This document shows positions 51,917 to 60,585 of a stretch of 64,000 nt of DNA, piece by piece (position 1 is the stretch's first letter; each line of letters starts with the position of its first letter). Made by a program: the position numbers and the translations under genes. Origin of the DNA: Flavobacterium sp. UBA7665 (GTDB lineage Bacteria > Bacteroidota > Bacteroidia > Flavobacteriales > Flavobacteriaceae); NCBI GenBank assembly GCA_002483285.1, contig DLHP01000043.1:132262-196261 (forward strand). Reading direction: 5' to 3'. Below the pieces are notes generated by a model. It worked only from the letters and a program-made list of their open reading frames with translations. It made no database searches and was not told the DNA's origin.

Positions 51917-52664
51917 TGTATTGAAACCGCAGCAATTGTGCATGGATCACGCTTCGGGTTTTTTCTTTCAGCGCCTTGATGTCTTTCTTGTCTTCTACCG
52001 CCATGCCTTTGGTTTCAATAATTTGGTGCACCTTGACGCGCATGATTCCCGGGCTTCCGCTTAAAAAAGTATACGAAAACCTTTCCTTGTTGTCGGCAAA
52101 AGTCATCGGCACTATGGGCAATTCGTGGTCAATGGCCAGTCGAAAAGCACCGTCCTTGAATTCATCCAGCAAAACCGATTCGTCGTCGGGCACGCCGCCT
52201 TCGGGAAAAATACAAATGCTGAGTCCTTGGTCTATGCGTTTTTGCGCGCGGTTAAAAACCTCCATCCTACTTTTAGAACTTTTCCGGTCCACCAAAATAC
52301 AGGTGCGTTTGTAGAAAAACCCAAACAATGGGATCTTCACGAGCTCCATTTTTCCCACAAAAACAAACGGATGCCGCTCTACGGCCAGCATCAACATAAT
52401 ATCAGCCATCGAGGTGTGGTTGGCCACAAACATATAACTTCTCTTGGGGTCGAGCGCTTCTTCGCGATCCACCACATAATAAAATCCACAGGTAAACAGG
52501 ATGAATTTGGCCCAAATGCGCGCCATGACAAAAAAGTACGGGTACCATTCTTCCTTAAGGATAGAAATAACTAAAAATGGTAGCATGGCCAGGATTGGGA
52601 TGGCCATCATCAGGTAAAACCACACACGCCAAACCACCCAAAAGATAATCTTGAAAATTCTCAT
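51897..52664 (-). CDS. Lysophospholipid acyltransferase family protein (PlsC-like), copy 2
   Basis: A 255-residue acyltransferase with two N-terminal hydrophobic segments (IIFWVVWRVWFYLMMAIPILAML), the HX4D motif NHTSMAD, and FPEGGVPDDESVLLDEF as the second block. The FPEGG form differs from the FPEGT of copy 1, so its acyl donor or acceptor may differ. The ATG at 52664 is chosen over one five codons upstream. It is transcribed toward the sigma operon. Confidence 0.9.
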   Translation of the reverse strand: MRIFKIIFWVVWRVWFYLMMAIPILAMLPFLVISILKEEWYPYFFVMARIWAKFILFTCGFYYVVDREEALDPKRSYMFVANHTSMADIMLMLAVERHPFVFVGKMELVKIPLFGFFYKRTCILVDRKSSKSRMEVFNRAQKRIDQGLSICIFPEGGVPDDESVLLDEFKDGAFRLAIDHELPIVPMTFADNKERFSYTFLSGSPGIMRVKVHQIIETKGMAVEDKKDIKALKEKTRSVIHAQLLRFQYKKKSTR

Positions 52665-52722
52665 GTCCCAAAAATACACAAACCCAACCGATTTTGGCCA
52701 AAAGAATCCGTTAAGAAAAAGT

Positions 52723-52858
52723 GGGGCGTGCCACCGGCTTCGTGCCTCGCCGCTGTCGCGCTGTGCGTTGCAATCTTTTTATTTTAAACCGCTTGTGGCG
52801 TGTCGGGAAAATCCAATCTAAAAATAAAAAGGATTTCCACTGCCATCGCTCACGCGGG
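52723..52858 (-). repeat. Dispersed structured intergenic element, copy 6 (type C)
   Basis: On the minus strand it reads GCGTGAGCGATGGCAGTGG, then AATCCTTTTTATTTT ... AAAATAAAAAGATT as the stem, then GCAACGCACAGCGCGACAGCGG and GGTGGCACGCCCC. It lies between the divergent plsC copy 2 and trpS. The remaining ~420 bases to trpS (52859-53283) hold no gene I can support. The last part has two TTTGC motifs (53250-53275) that may include the trpS promoter. Confidence 0.75.
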
Positions 52859-53283
52859 CATCCAACACAAGTCATGTATCGTGTCAATTTCCCAACGCTC
52901 CATCTGGCTCCATGCCAAAAAAATTTTACTGGACCGTTTTTGGGGCATGACGGGAATTGTTCACGCGGACAGCTCTCATCAGAAAAGGTTCTGGATTAAT
53001 TTCAAAGCACAGGATTTTTAATTTAACAAAACATGCAGAATTCCCGCATTTCGAAATCAACGAAATTTTTGTAGGGATGCAACCGCCCCTTCCCTGAAGG
53101 TAAAATACTATTTTTTTCATCGCCGGCCTTGCTGAAAAACTACACGTTATGTTAAACTTCGTTAGCGCGCTCTTTTCGTCAAACCGCGATACTCTAAGCA
53201 TGGGAATCGCGCAACTCTATTTCAAAAAAAGTTTCAAAATGTTCCAAAATCTTTGCGAACTTTGCCGCTTATAAAAACAAGCC

Positions 53284-54279
53284 ATGTCAAAAATCTTAAC
53301 CGGAATCCAAAGCACAGGAACACCGCATTTGGGCAACCTGCTCGGCGCGATCATTCCAGCCATCGAACTGTCGAACAAACCAGAAAATGAATCGTTTCTT
53401 TTCATCGCCGATCTGCATTCGGTGACCCAGATCAAAAACGGTGATTTGCTGCGTACGAACACCTACAGCACCGCGGCAACCTGGCTTGCTTTTGGACTCG
53501 ATATTGACAAGGTGGTTTTTTACCGCCAATCAGACGTGCCACAAACCGCAGAATTGTCGTGGTATTTGAGTTGTTTCTTTCCGTTCCAACGGCTTACTTT
53601 GGCGCATTCGTTCAAGGACAAGGCAGACCGTCTCGACGACGTGAACGCGGGTTTGTTTAGCTACCCGATGCTCATGGCTGCCGACATCTTATTGTATGAC
53701 GCCGAGTTCGTGCCAGTTGGCAAAGACCAATTGCAGCATATCGAGATTACGCGCGACGTGGCTTCGCGTTTCAACCACCAAATGGGCGAAACCTTTGTAC
53801 TGCCCGAGCCTTTCACAAGAGAAGACACCAAACTCGTTCCCGGCACCAACGGCGGCAAGATGAGCAAATCGGCCAACAACATCATCAATATTTTTCTCGA
53901 TGACAAGGCGTTGCGCAAACAGGTCATGTCTATAGAAACCGACAGCACACCGCTCGAAGAACCTAAAAACACCGAAACCTGCAAGATTTTCGCGATCTAC
54001 AAACTACTCGCCGATGAATCGCAAATCGCAACCATGACCGAGCATTACAAAAACGTCAATCGCGATTTTGGATACGGTCATGCCAAACAAGCCTTGTTTG
54101 AACTGATTACCGAGAAGTTCAAAACCGAGCGCGAAAAGTACAATTACTATATGGCCAACCTTACAGAAGTCGATAAAGCCTTATTTGCCGGTGCAGAAAA
54201 AGCCCGCGCGATTGCGAACGGTGTTATGGCCAGGGTTCGCGCCAAGCTGGGTTTCGAGAATAGTTACCCGAGGCCATAG
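53284..54279 (+). CDS. trpS: Tryptophanyl-tRNA synthetase
   Basis: Charges tRNA-Trp. The 331-residue class I synthetase starts with the HIGH-like motif TGIQSTGTPHLGNLLGAI, has LLYDAEFVPVGKDQLQHIE and the KMSKS motif in NGGKMSKSANN. The length and ends match bacterial TrpRS. It converges on dprA with 16 bases between. Confidence 0.97.
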   Translation: MSKILTGIQSTGTPHLGNLLGAIIPAIELSNKPENESFLFIADLHSVTQIKNGDLLRTNTYSTAATWLAFGLDIDKVVFYRQSDVPQTAELSWYLSCFFPFQRLTLAHSFKDKADRLDDVNAGLFSYPMLMAADILLYDAEFVPVGKDQLQHIEITRDVASRFNHQMGETFVLPEPFTREDTKLVPGTNGGKMSKSANNIINIFLDDKALRKQVMSIETDSTPLEEPKNTETCKIFAIYKLLADESQIATMTEHYKNVNRDFGYGHAKQALFELITEKFKTEREKYNYYMANLTEVDKALFAGAEKARAIANGVMARVRAKLGFENSYPRP

Positions 54280-54295
54280 GCCGAACTGAGCGAAG

Positions 54296-55393
54296 CTATA
54301 TTGCCTCGAACAATTTGCCCGGCAATGGCCTAACCACACCTTTAAGTTCCATATTAAGCAATAACGGCGCGGTTTTAAATACCGGTAAACCGCAGGCAAT
54401 GGCAATACTGTCTAGTAATTCTTTGCCGTTTTGCGAAAGAAAATCATACACTTTTTGTTCGTCTTCTTCGAGCGAAACAAACAACTGCTTCTGTATGGGT
54501 TGGGCCGAAGGTTTTAGATCCCAGTTCAGGTGGTATACCAAATCGGCAGCGCTGGTGAGCAACTGTGCGCGTTGGGTCTTGATTAGGTTATTGCATCCCT
54601 GGCTGTAAAGGTCAGAAACACGACCGGGAACCGCAAAAACCTCGCGGTCGTAATCCCTGGCCATGTTTGCTGTAATCAGCGAGCCGCCTTTATCGGCCGA
54701 TTCAATGACGACCGTGGCTTCTGAAATTCCGGCAACAACGCGGTTGCGGCGTACAAAGTGCATCTTGTCGGTCACCGACGAACTCCAGAATTCGGTCATG
54801 AAACCGCCGTTTTCCTTGATGCGATTGACAAACTTCTGGTGCGACTTGGGATAAATCTGGTTGAGTCCTTGTGCCACTACAGCTATGGTTTGCAGGTTGT
54901 TTTCTATCGCGGCTTGGTGCGCAACGATGTCTACACCGTAGGCAAATCCGCTGACGATAATCGGGTCGAGCGGCGCGAGTTCGGCAATGAGTTTTTTGCA
55001 AGCTTCGGCTCCGTGCGGCGTGACCTGTCGTGTGCCTACGACGCTGATCATCTTGCGGTTTTTGAGGTTGATGTTTCCTGCAGAGAACAATAAAACCGGT
55101 CCGTCTATACAATGTTTGAGGCGTTCGGGATAATCGGTGTCGAGAAAATAAGAGACTTCGATAGGATGGTTTTCTATAAACCGCAATTCGGCTTCGGCTT
55201 TCTCAAAAACAGTCTTATCTTTGAGCGCCGCAACCAGCACCGATCCGATGCCGATGGCTTGCAGTTCTCTGCCTTTGGTTTTGAATATAGACGAGGGTTC
55301 TGGGTAGTGGCTGAGCAGTTTTTTGGCGGTGATGTCTCCAATTCCTTCTACCTGCAACAAGGCTAAAACATAAAATAAATCTTCGTGGCGCAT
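54296..55393 (-). CDS. dprA: DNA processing protein DprA (Smf)
   Basis: Loads RecA on incoming single-stranded DNA in transformation. The 365-residue protein has an N-terminal helix-hairpin-helix region (LQVEGIGDITAKKLLSHY), then the Rossmann core (ISVVGTRQVTPHGAEACKKLI; IIVSGFAYGVDIVAHQAAIE; GGFMTEFW; RNRVVAGISEATVVIESADKGGSLITA), and a winged-helix C terminus. The ATG at 55393 is chosen over a TTG three codons earlier. Confidence 0.95.
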   Translation of the reverse strand: MRHEDLFYVLALLQVEGIGDITAKKLLSHYPEPSSIFKTKGRELQAIGIGSVLVAALKDKTVFEKAEAELRFIENHPIEVSYFLDTDYPERLKHCIDGPVLLFSAGNINLKNRKMISVVGTRQVTPHGAEACKKLIAELAPLDPIIVSGFAYGVDIVAHQAAIENNLQTIAVVAQGLNQIYPKSHQKFVNRIKENGGFMTEFWSSSVTDKMHFVRRNRVVAGISEATVVIESADKGGSLITANMARDYDREVFAVPGRVSDLYSQGCNNLIKTQRAQLLTSAADLVYHLNWDLKPSAQPIQKQLFVSLEEDEQKVYDFLSQNGKELLDSIAIACGLPVFKTAPLLLNMELKGVVRPLPGKLFEAI

Positions 55394-55496
55394 ACTAAAC
55401 AATTGAGCGTGAAAAGTATAAATTTTTTGGATTGATTGTTAATAAAAATTGTGAATAAAATTTTGAAACCGAGCCTCAATGTATAACTTTGTTTCT

Positions 55497-56474
55497 ATGA
55501 AGATTGAACAATACATTTCGCAACTTTTATACAGACACCAATGTGTAACGGTTCCGGGCTTTGGCGCTTTTTTGACTGAAATCCAGTCGGCGCATTTGCA
55601 TGAAAGCACCAATTCATTTTATCCTCCCAAGAAAGTAATTTCTTTCAATTCACATTTAAAGAACAACGACGGACTGCTCGCCAACCATATCGCACAGATT
55701 GAAAAAACCGACTACGAAACCTCGGTCGCCGCAATAGAAAGCGAAGTAATTATCTGGAACAGCATCCTTCAGGTCAATGAGCGTTTTACACTTAAAAACA
55801 TCGGTGAGTTGTATCTCAATGCTGAGAAGAACATTGTGTTTACGCCTTCTGAAAACATCAATTACCTAAAAGAATCGTTTGGATTAAATTCATTCGTTTC
55901 GCCAGCTGTGAAACGGGAAGCGTATAAAGAAGTCATTGAGTACATTCAAAAGGAAGAGCCTGCCGCACTCGAGTCGACTCCAACAGAAACTATTGCTTTT
56001 GTCCCTACAGAAACCGCACACGAAGCAAGAACAACGCGACCTTACCTCAAGTACGCAGCGATTTTCATCCTAGCGCTTACCGCAACAGGAAGCATCGGTT
56101 TCAAATTGTTCCAGGACCATGTACAAACCCAAACACTGATTGTCGAAGAACAGGTACAAAAACAGGTGCAAAGTAAAATCCAGGAGGCTACTTTCATGAT
56201 TGAAAGCCCAATGCCTTCGGTAACGCTCACGGTAAAAGAAGAAAAATTACCCTACCATATTGTTGCCGGTGCGTTCCGAGACGAAGAAAACGCAGAAAAA
56301 GTCTTCACCGACCTTTTGGCCAATGGCTTCAAAGCCCGTAGGATTGCACCAAACCGCCACGGTCTTTTCCCGGTACTTTACGGCAGTTTTGCCACGAAAG
56401 CCGGCGCCAAACAAGCGCTCGCAGAAATCCACAAAATCAACCCCGATGCGTGGCTGATGACCCGAAAACTATAA
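55497..56474 (+). CDS. HU-CCDC81/SPOR-domain membrane protein
   Basis: A 325-residue protein with an N-terminal HU-like CCDC81 domain pair (MKIEQYISQLLYRHQCVTVPGFGAF; VNERFTLKNIGELYL), one membrane helix (~184-204, YAAIFILALTATGSIGFKLF), and a C-terminal SPOR domain (~255-325, YHIVAGAFRDEENAEKVFTDLLANGFKARRI) that would bind glycan strands at septa. It thus links a cytosolic DNA- or protein-binding domain to peptidoglycan. The ATG at 55497 starts the HU domain; an earlier frame adds six codons. A terminator follows. Confidence 0.9.
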   Translation: MKIEQYISQLLYRHQCVTVPGFGAFLTEIQSAHLHESTNSFYPPKKVISFNSHLKNNDGLLANHIAQIEKTDYETSVAAIESEVIIWNSILQVNERFTLKNIGELYLNAEKNIVFTPSENINYLKESFGLNSFVSPAVKREAYKEVIEYIQKEEPAALESTPTETIAFVPTETAHEARTTRPYLKYAAIFILALTATGSIGFKLFQDHVQTQTLIVEEQVQKQVQSKIQEATFMIESPMPSVTLTVKEEKLPYHIVAGAFRDEENAEKVFTDLLANGFKARRIAPNRHGLFPVLYGSFATKAGAKQALAEIHKINPDAWLMTRKL

Positions 56475-56480
56475 AAATTT

Positions 56481-56505
56481 AATCCCGCACATCGCGGGAT
56501 TTTTT
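56481..56505 (+). terminator. Terminator after the HU-SPOR gene
   Basis: Stem AATCCCGC (56481-56488) / GCGGGATT (56494-56501) with a T run. Confidence 0.85.
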
Positions 56506-56564
56506 ATGAACTGGAGTATCTTTGCCGTTGAGGTCAATCGACCGAATAATCTAAGCTTAAAACA

Positions 56565-57074
56565 ATGCATCCAAAATCTCCTTCCGAATCCTTAACGATA
56601 CTCACCGATTTGGTCTTGCCCAGCGAAACCAACCCACTCAACAACCTCTTTGGCGGCGAATTGCTCGCGCGTATGGATCGTGCGGCCAGTATTTCGGCTC
56701 GCAGGCATTCCAGAAGGATTACGGTGACGGCGTCGGTAAACCATGTGGCTTTTAATAGATCTATTCCGCTGGGAAGTGTGGTGACCATCGAAGCCAAGAT
56801 TTCACGCGCGTTTAAAAGCTCTATGGAAATCTTTATCGATGTTTGGGTAGAAGACCGCGAATCGGGGTTGCGTGCCAAAGCCAATGAAGCCATCTATACT
56901 TTTGTGGCCGTGGATGAAATGGGAAGACCCGTTGAAGTGCCACCCGTAATCCCAGAAACCGAACTCGAAAAAGAACGATTTGACGCGGCTTTGCGACGCA
57001 AACAACTCAGTTTGGTGCTTGCCGGGAAAATGAAGCCTGCCGATGCTACAGAGTTGAAGGCCTTGTTCCTCTAA
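56565..57074 (+). CDS. Acyl-CoA thioesterase, hotdog fold
   Basis: A 169-residue hotdog thioesterase with NPLNNLFGGELLARMDRAASISARRHSR, VNHVAFNRSIPLGSVVTIEAKISRAFKSSMEIFIDVWVED and ANEAIYTFVAVDEMGRPVEVPP. This is the YciA/ACOT-type layout. It hydrolyses acyl-CoA; chain length not known. It is convergent with envC, with a long hairpin between. Confidence 0.92.
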   Translation: MHPKSPSESLTILTDLVLPSETNPLNNLFGGELLARMDRAASISARRHSRRITVTASVNHVAFNRSIPLGSVVTIEAKISRAFKSSMEIFIDVWVEDRESGLRAKANEAIYTFVAVDEMGRPVEVPPVIPETELEKERFDAALRRKQLSLVLAGKMKPADATELKALFL

Positions 57075-57087
57075 ACAAAAATTAATC

Positions 57088-57149
57088 GAAAAGAGAAAAG
57101 TCGAAAGTCAAACGGTAAATCCCGAATGCCTTTCGACTTTTCTCTTTTC
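57088..57149. terminator. 20-bp heptamer-based hairpin between thioesterase and envC
   Basis: Perfect 20-bp arms (57088-57107 and 57130-57149) built from AAAAGTCGAAAG-type units, with a 22-base loop. It lies between convergent stops and could end both transcripts, though a plain T run is absent. It belongs to the heptamer family also seen at 35163 and 39284. Confidence 0.6.
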
Positions 57150-57162
57150 ACTTTCGACCACG

Positions 57163-58425
57163 TTACATATTAAACAACCAACCGGCCGGATTGTTATAAG
57201 TCGTATTCTGCGAAATGGTAAACTTCAACACCGTTTTCCCCGAATCGCCGTTGGTACGGATGCGGCCAATGACTTCCTTCATCGACACCTTGTCGCCTTT
57301 GCTCACATTGACGCTACTCAGGTTTTGGTAAACCGTGAAATAATCCCCGTGTTGGATCATCACCGCCTTGTTCACCGGAGACAACACCATCACGCTGATG
57401 ACTTCTCCGCCAAAAACGGCACGTGCATTGGCGCCTTGGTCAGTCGTGATTTCTACGCCGCTGTTGTGTACCACAAGCGATTTGTATACCGGATGCGGTT
57501 GGTCTCCGTATGGCAATGAAACGAAACCTTTTTCTACCGGCCAGGGCAATTTTCCTTTGTTGGCGCGGAAGTTATTGGCAACGACCTGGCCTTCGGGTGT
57601 GAGTACAATTTTGGTGGATGTTTCGGTGGCTTTGGTCTCGGCTGCCGTGGTCGTTTTTGGATTGGCTTTGGCTTTGGCTGCTGCCGTTTTCTTGTTCGCG
57701 GCAACGATGGCGGCACGAATCAAACGTTCAATCTGCGCGTCTATGTTGCGTGTTTCCTGTTGTTTTTTCTTGATTTCGGCAGTAATCTGCTTCTTGTCTT
57801 TTTTGATGGCTTTGGCAATCTCCTGCTGAACCGATTTTTCTTTTTCGAGTTCTTGCTTTTCCTGCTGATTTTCCTTGAGCAGCTGTTCCTTCTCTGTTTT
57901 CTGCACCGCTATCTTTTCATTGTACGATAACAGGTCATACGATTTCTGCTTGATTTCCTCGCCTTGCATCTTCCTGAAACTCGCGTACTGCTTCATATAT
58001 TGCGCGCGTTTATACGCCTGGAGGAAATTTTTAGACGATAGCAGGAACATCGCACGGCTTTGCTCAGAACGGCTTTTGTAGGATTTGAGAATCATGTCGG
58101 CATAATCTTCCTTGAGGATTTCCAGTTCCTTCTTGAGCCGATTGATATTGACCTGGTTGATGTACATGTCATTGTTGAGTACCTTGGTCTGCTTTTCTGT
58201 GGTATTGATGAGTTTTTGCTTGAGCTGGATTTTCTCTGTCTGCAACTGCAATTGGGTCTTTACCGTTTTCTCTTTGTCCCTGACCTCATCGAGCATGCGT
58301 TCCTTCTCCTGGATTTCACGTAAAATCTGGGCTTTGCGCTGCTCGAGTTTTTCTTTCTGCGAGGGTTGGCTCCACGCAAGCGAAGCCATCAATACAAACA
58401 ACAGGGCTAAAAAATGTTTTGGCAT
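57163..58425 (-). CDS. envC: EnvC-like murein hydrolase activator, degenerate M23 domain
   Basis: A 420-residue protein with a signal peptide (MPKHFLALLFVLMASLAWSQ), a long coiled coil (~22-255), a low-complexity Ala/Lys/Thr stretch, and a C-terminal LytM/M23-type domain (~300-420). The domain has lost the zinc ligands: where active M23 enzymes have the first His and the HLH pair, this has HNSGVEITTDQG and HGDYFTVYQNL. So it should not cut peptidoglycan. It likely activates amidases at division, as EnvC does. It follows DUF4292 by 20 bases. Confidence 0.92.
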   Translation of the reverse strand: MPKHFLALLFVLMASLAWSQPSQKEKLEQRKAQILREIQEKERMLDEVRDKEKTVKTQLQLQTEKIQLKQKLINTTEKQTKVLNNDMYINQVNINRLKKELEILKEDYADMILKSYKSRSEQSRAMFLLSSKNFLQAYKRAQYMKQYASFRKMQGEEIKQKSYDLLSYNEKIAVQKTEKEQLLKENQQEKQELEKEKSVQQEIAKAIKKDKKQITAEIKKKQQETRNIDAQIERLIRAAIVAANKKTAAAKAKANPKTTTAAETKATETSTKIVLTPEGQVVANNFRANKGKLPWPVEKGFVSLPYGDQPHPVYKSLVVHNSGVEITTDQGANARAVFGGEVISVMVLSPVNKAVMIQHGDYFTVYQNLSSVNVSKGDKVSMKEVIGRIRTNGDSGKTVLKFTISQNTTYNNPAGWLFNM

Positions 58426-58445
58426 AGGGTTTTGTTTATACAAAG

Positions 58446-59213
58446 CTAATCATTAATATAAATTCTCTGGTAACCTTCGGGCACACTGTACGGAAAAGTC
58501 ATGGGCTCATTGAAGGCGGCACTATTGTATTGGATGCTGATGTTGGTTTTGGCTTCTTTATCCAAGGCTTCAATCAACAGTTCGGTTGGCAGTGTCATTT
58601 GGGGGTAATCGGTGTAATTGGGATAGGCAATCTGCACGCTTCTTTGCAGGCTTTGCTGTTGGATGTTCTCGCGTTTGAGCAGGAATTTAGCACCTTCAAA
58701 GAAAAAATCCTTGCTGGTATTGCCGTCTGACGCCGAAAGTTTATAATACGGATCTTCTATCGTAGCGGTGTAATTGTCCTTTTTCAAATCGTCGAGTGCC
58801 ATGCCGGTGAGCATGTTCTGTAGCTTTTGGAAATCGAGGCTGGTGCCGAGCAATTTACTTAAAGTATCATAACTGCCTTCAAAAAACTTTCCGTTGATTT
58901 TCTCGTAATACTTTACATCGGTTGGCGTGATTAGCGCCTTGGCCATAGTAATACCCAAAAAACGGATGCTGATCAAAATCATCTCGTCTTTCTTGATTTT
59001 GATTTCGGCGGTGACATTCTGCGTTTGTTTGGCGTCTTCATAACGCGCACCGGCCTTGATGTAAATCGTAGAAAAGTCCTTTTTGTTGTCGTAATGGGCT
59101 TGGATGATTTTGGCGGGTTCGAGTTTCTTGCTTGCGCCGGCTTCGGCTAAAACCGCCTTAGACTTGCACGAGGCCAGAGAAACCAACAAAACCAACGCTA
59201 TATATCTTTTCAT
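58446..59213 (-). CDS. DUF4292 lipoprotein
   Basis: A 255-residue lipoprotein with lipobox VLLVSLASC (Cys16) and a beta-rich mature part typical of DUF4292 (ISIRFLGITMAKALITPTDVKYYEK; PQMTLPTELLIEALD). The fold probably resembles LolA/LolB, suggesting lipid or lipoprotein handling; that is inference. Its ATG overlaps the stop of the TPR gene by one base, and envC follows. These genes are often clustered in Flavobacteriaceae. Confidence 0.88.
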   Translation of the reverse strand: MKRYIALVLLVSLASCKSKAVLAEAGASKKLEPAKIIQAHYDNKKDFSTIYIKAGARYEDAKQTQNVTAEIKIKKDEMILISIRFLGITMAKALITPTDVKYYEKINGKFFEGSYDTLSKLLGTSLDFQKLQNMLTGMALDDLKKDNYTATIEDPYYKLSASDGNTSKDFFFEGAKFLLKRENIQQQSLQRSVQIAYPNYTDYPQMTLPTELLIEALDKEAKTNISIQYNSAAFNEPMTFPYSVPEGYQRIYIND

Positions 59214-60556
59214 TATTTTTTGTTTTTTAATAATTTCTCTGCTTTAGAGAAATATTGCTCTTTCTTTTTCATATCGCCCAGACCATTGTAAGCTTCGCCG
59301 AGTTGGATGTTAAAGTTGATTTCGGTCGCGGCGTCATCCACTACATAATCCAAACCCGATTCGAGCAGGTCTTTGGCCTTTTTGAAATTCTTGAGCTGGT
59401 TATTGGCAAGGCCCGCGTAGTAATAAAATTGTGGCTGTAAGGGATACGCTTCTACCAAAGTTTCGGCCTTGTTGGCAAGCGTGGCAAAATCTGTTTTTTC
59501 AGTATACGCCTGCAACAGCAACAATTGTGTTTCTACGTCATCGGGATAAGAACGCAAATGCATTTCATAGTAGCGGATGGTTTTGTCCCAGTTCTTCTTG
59601 GTGTGGAAAAACTTTCCGATCTCTTTGGCCACCTGAACTTCGCGGTCGTTGTCGAAATAGCCGATTGCTTTTTCAAAATCCTTGTCGTACTCAGGCTTGT
59701 CCTTTACAAAAATCAGGAACTCGTTTAAGATGCGGTGCTTGATTTTGCTGTCTATTTTATTGCTCGCCAAGACTAAATTCATTGCCTTGATGGCGTTTGG
59801 ACCGTCACCGTTGTTGAGATGGTGCTTGAACAAGCTCACCTGGGCCCAGTCTGAATTGGGGATTTCCCGCTCTAAAGCTTTGGCCACTTCGGTCGCCTTG
59901 TCTTCCTGGTTGCTTTCAGAATACAGGAAAATCAGCGCCACATAATTCGACTCTTCTTTTGGGTATTTTTTGATTTGTGCGATCAGGTTTTCCTTTTCGG
60001 CGCCCTGATATTTGGTATCGCGCAAAATTTGCATCTTGTAATTCTCGCGCATGTCTGACTTGCCCACATTGTCGTTGAGCTTGTTGATTAGTGCGAGTGC
60101 TTTATCAAACTGCTGGGTGTTCATATACAGCGACACCAAATCCTCCTCGTAATCCTTCTTGAATTCAACGAGTTTGGAGACAATCACGATGGCTTGATCC
60201 CAATCCTTGGTTTCGTAACACACATCGTAAAGCCCCACCCAAAACCACTTGTTTTTTGGGTCGATCTTGGTGGCCTTGTCAAAATTGTCGTAAGCGTCCT
60301 TGTACTTTTTTTGTGCGAGGTAATTTTTGCCGAGTTCAAAGAAAATCGTAGCGTTGTTGGGTTGCATCTTGAGGCATTTCTCGAGTGCGATCACCGCCTT
60401 GTCGTAATTTTCGATGCCTTTCTGCGTGAGCGATTCATAGAACAAATTCTGGAATTCATCTTTGGCAAGCGCAATGTCTTCGGGATTGGTTTGCGCCTCA
60501 AGTGAAGCCGCACCAAACAACAAAACAACGAGCGATATCAGGAATGTTCTTTTCAT
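59213..60556 (-). CDS. Secreted TPR-repeat protein
   Basis: A 447-residue protein with signal peptide MKRTFLISLVVLLFGAASLEAQ and at least eight TPR helices pairs (NATIFFELGKNYLAQKKYKDAYDNFDKATKIDPKN; WFWVGLYDVCYETKDWDQAIV; RYYEMHLRSYPDDVETQLLLLQ and others). It acts as a periplasmic protein scaffold; the partner is unknown. It is coupled to DUF4292 (one-base overlap) and follows the nucleotidyltransferase by 29 bases. Confidence 0.88.
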   Translation of the reverse strand: MKRTFLISLVVLLFGAASLEAQTNPEDIALAKDEFQNLFYESLTQKGIENYDKAVIALEKCLKMQPNNATIFFELGKNYLAQKKYKDAYDNFDKATKIDPKNKWFWVGLYDVCYETKDWDQAIVIVSKLVEFKKDYEEDLVSLYMNTQQFDKALALINKLNDNVGKSDMRENYKMQILRDTKYQGAEKENLIAQIKKYPKEESNYVALIFLYSESNQEDKATEVAKALEREIPNSDWAQVSLFKHHLNNGDGPNAIKAMNLVLASNKIDSKIKHRILNEFLIFVKDKPEYDKDFEKAIGYFDNDREVQVAKEIGKFFHTKKNWDKTIRYYEMHLRSYPDDVETQLLLLQAYTEKTDFATLANKAETLVEAYPLQPQFYYYAGLANNQLKNFKKAKDLLESGLDYVVDDAATEINFNIQLGEAYNGLGDMKKKEQYFSKAEKLLKNKK

Positions 60557-60585
60557 AGTTATTAAACGCAGGGTTTTGGCGGAAA

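Noticed and set aside
52859..53283. Possible small gene or tRNA in the trpS upstream spacer
   Set aside because: Short open frames lack start context and domain signs, and no cloverleaf with a GGTTC-type arm was found by eye.
57163..58425. Active M23 endopeptidase
   Set aside because: The zinc-binding His residues are replaced, so an activator role is more likely.
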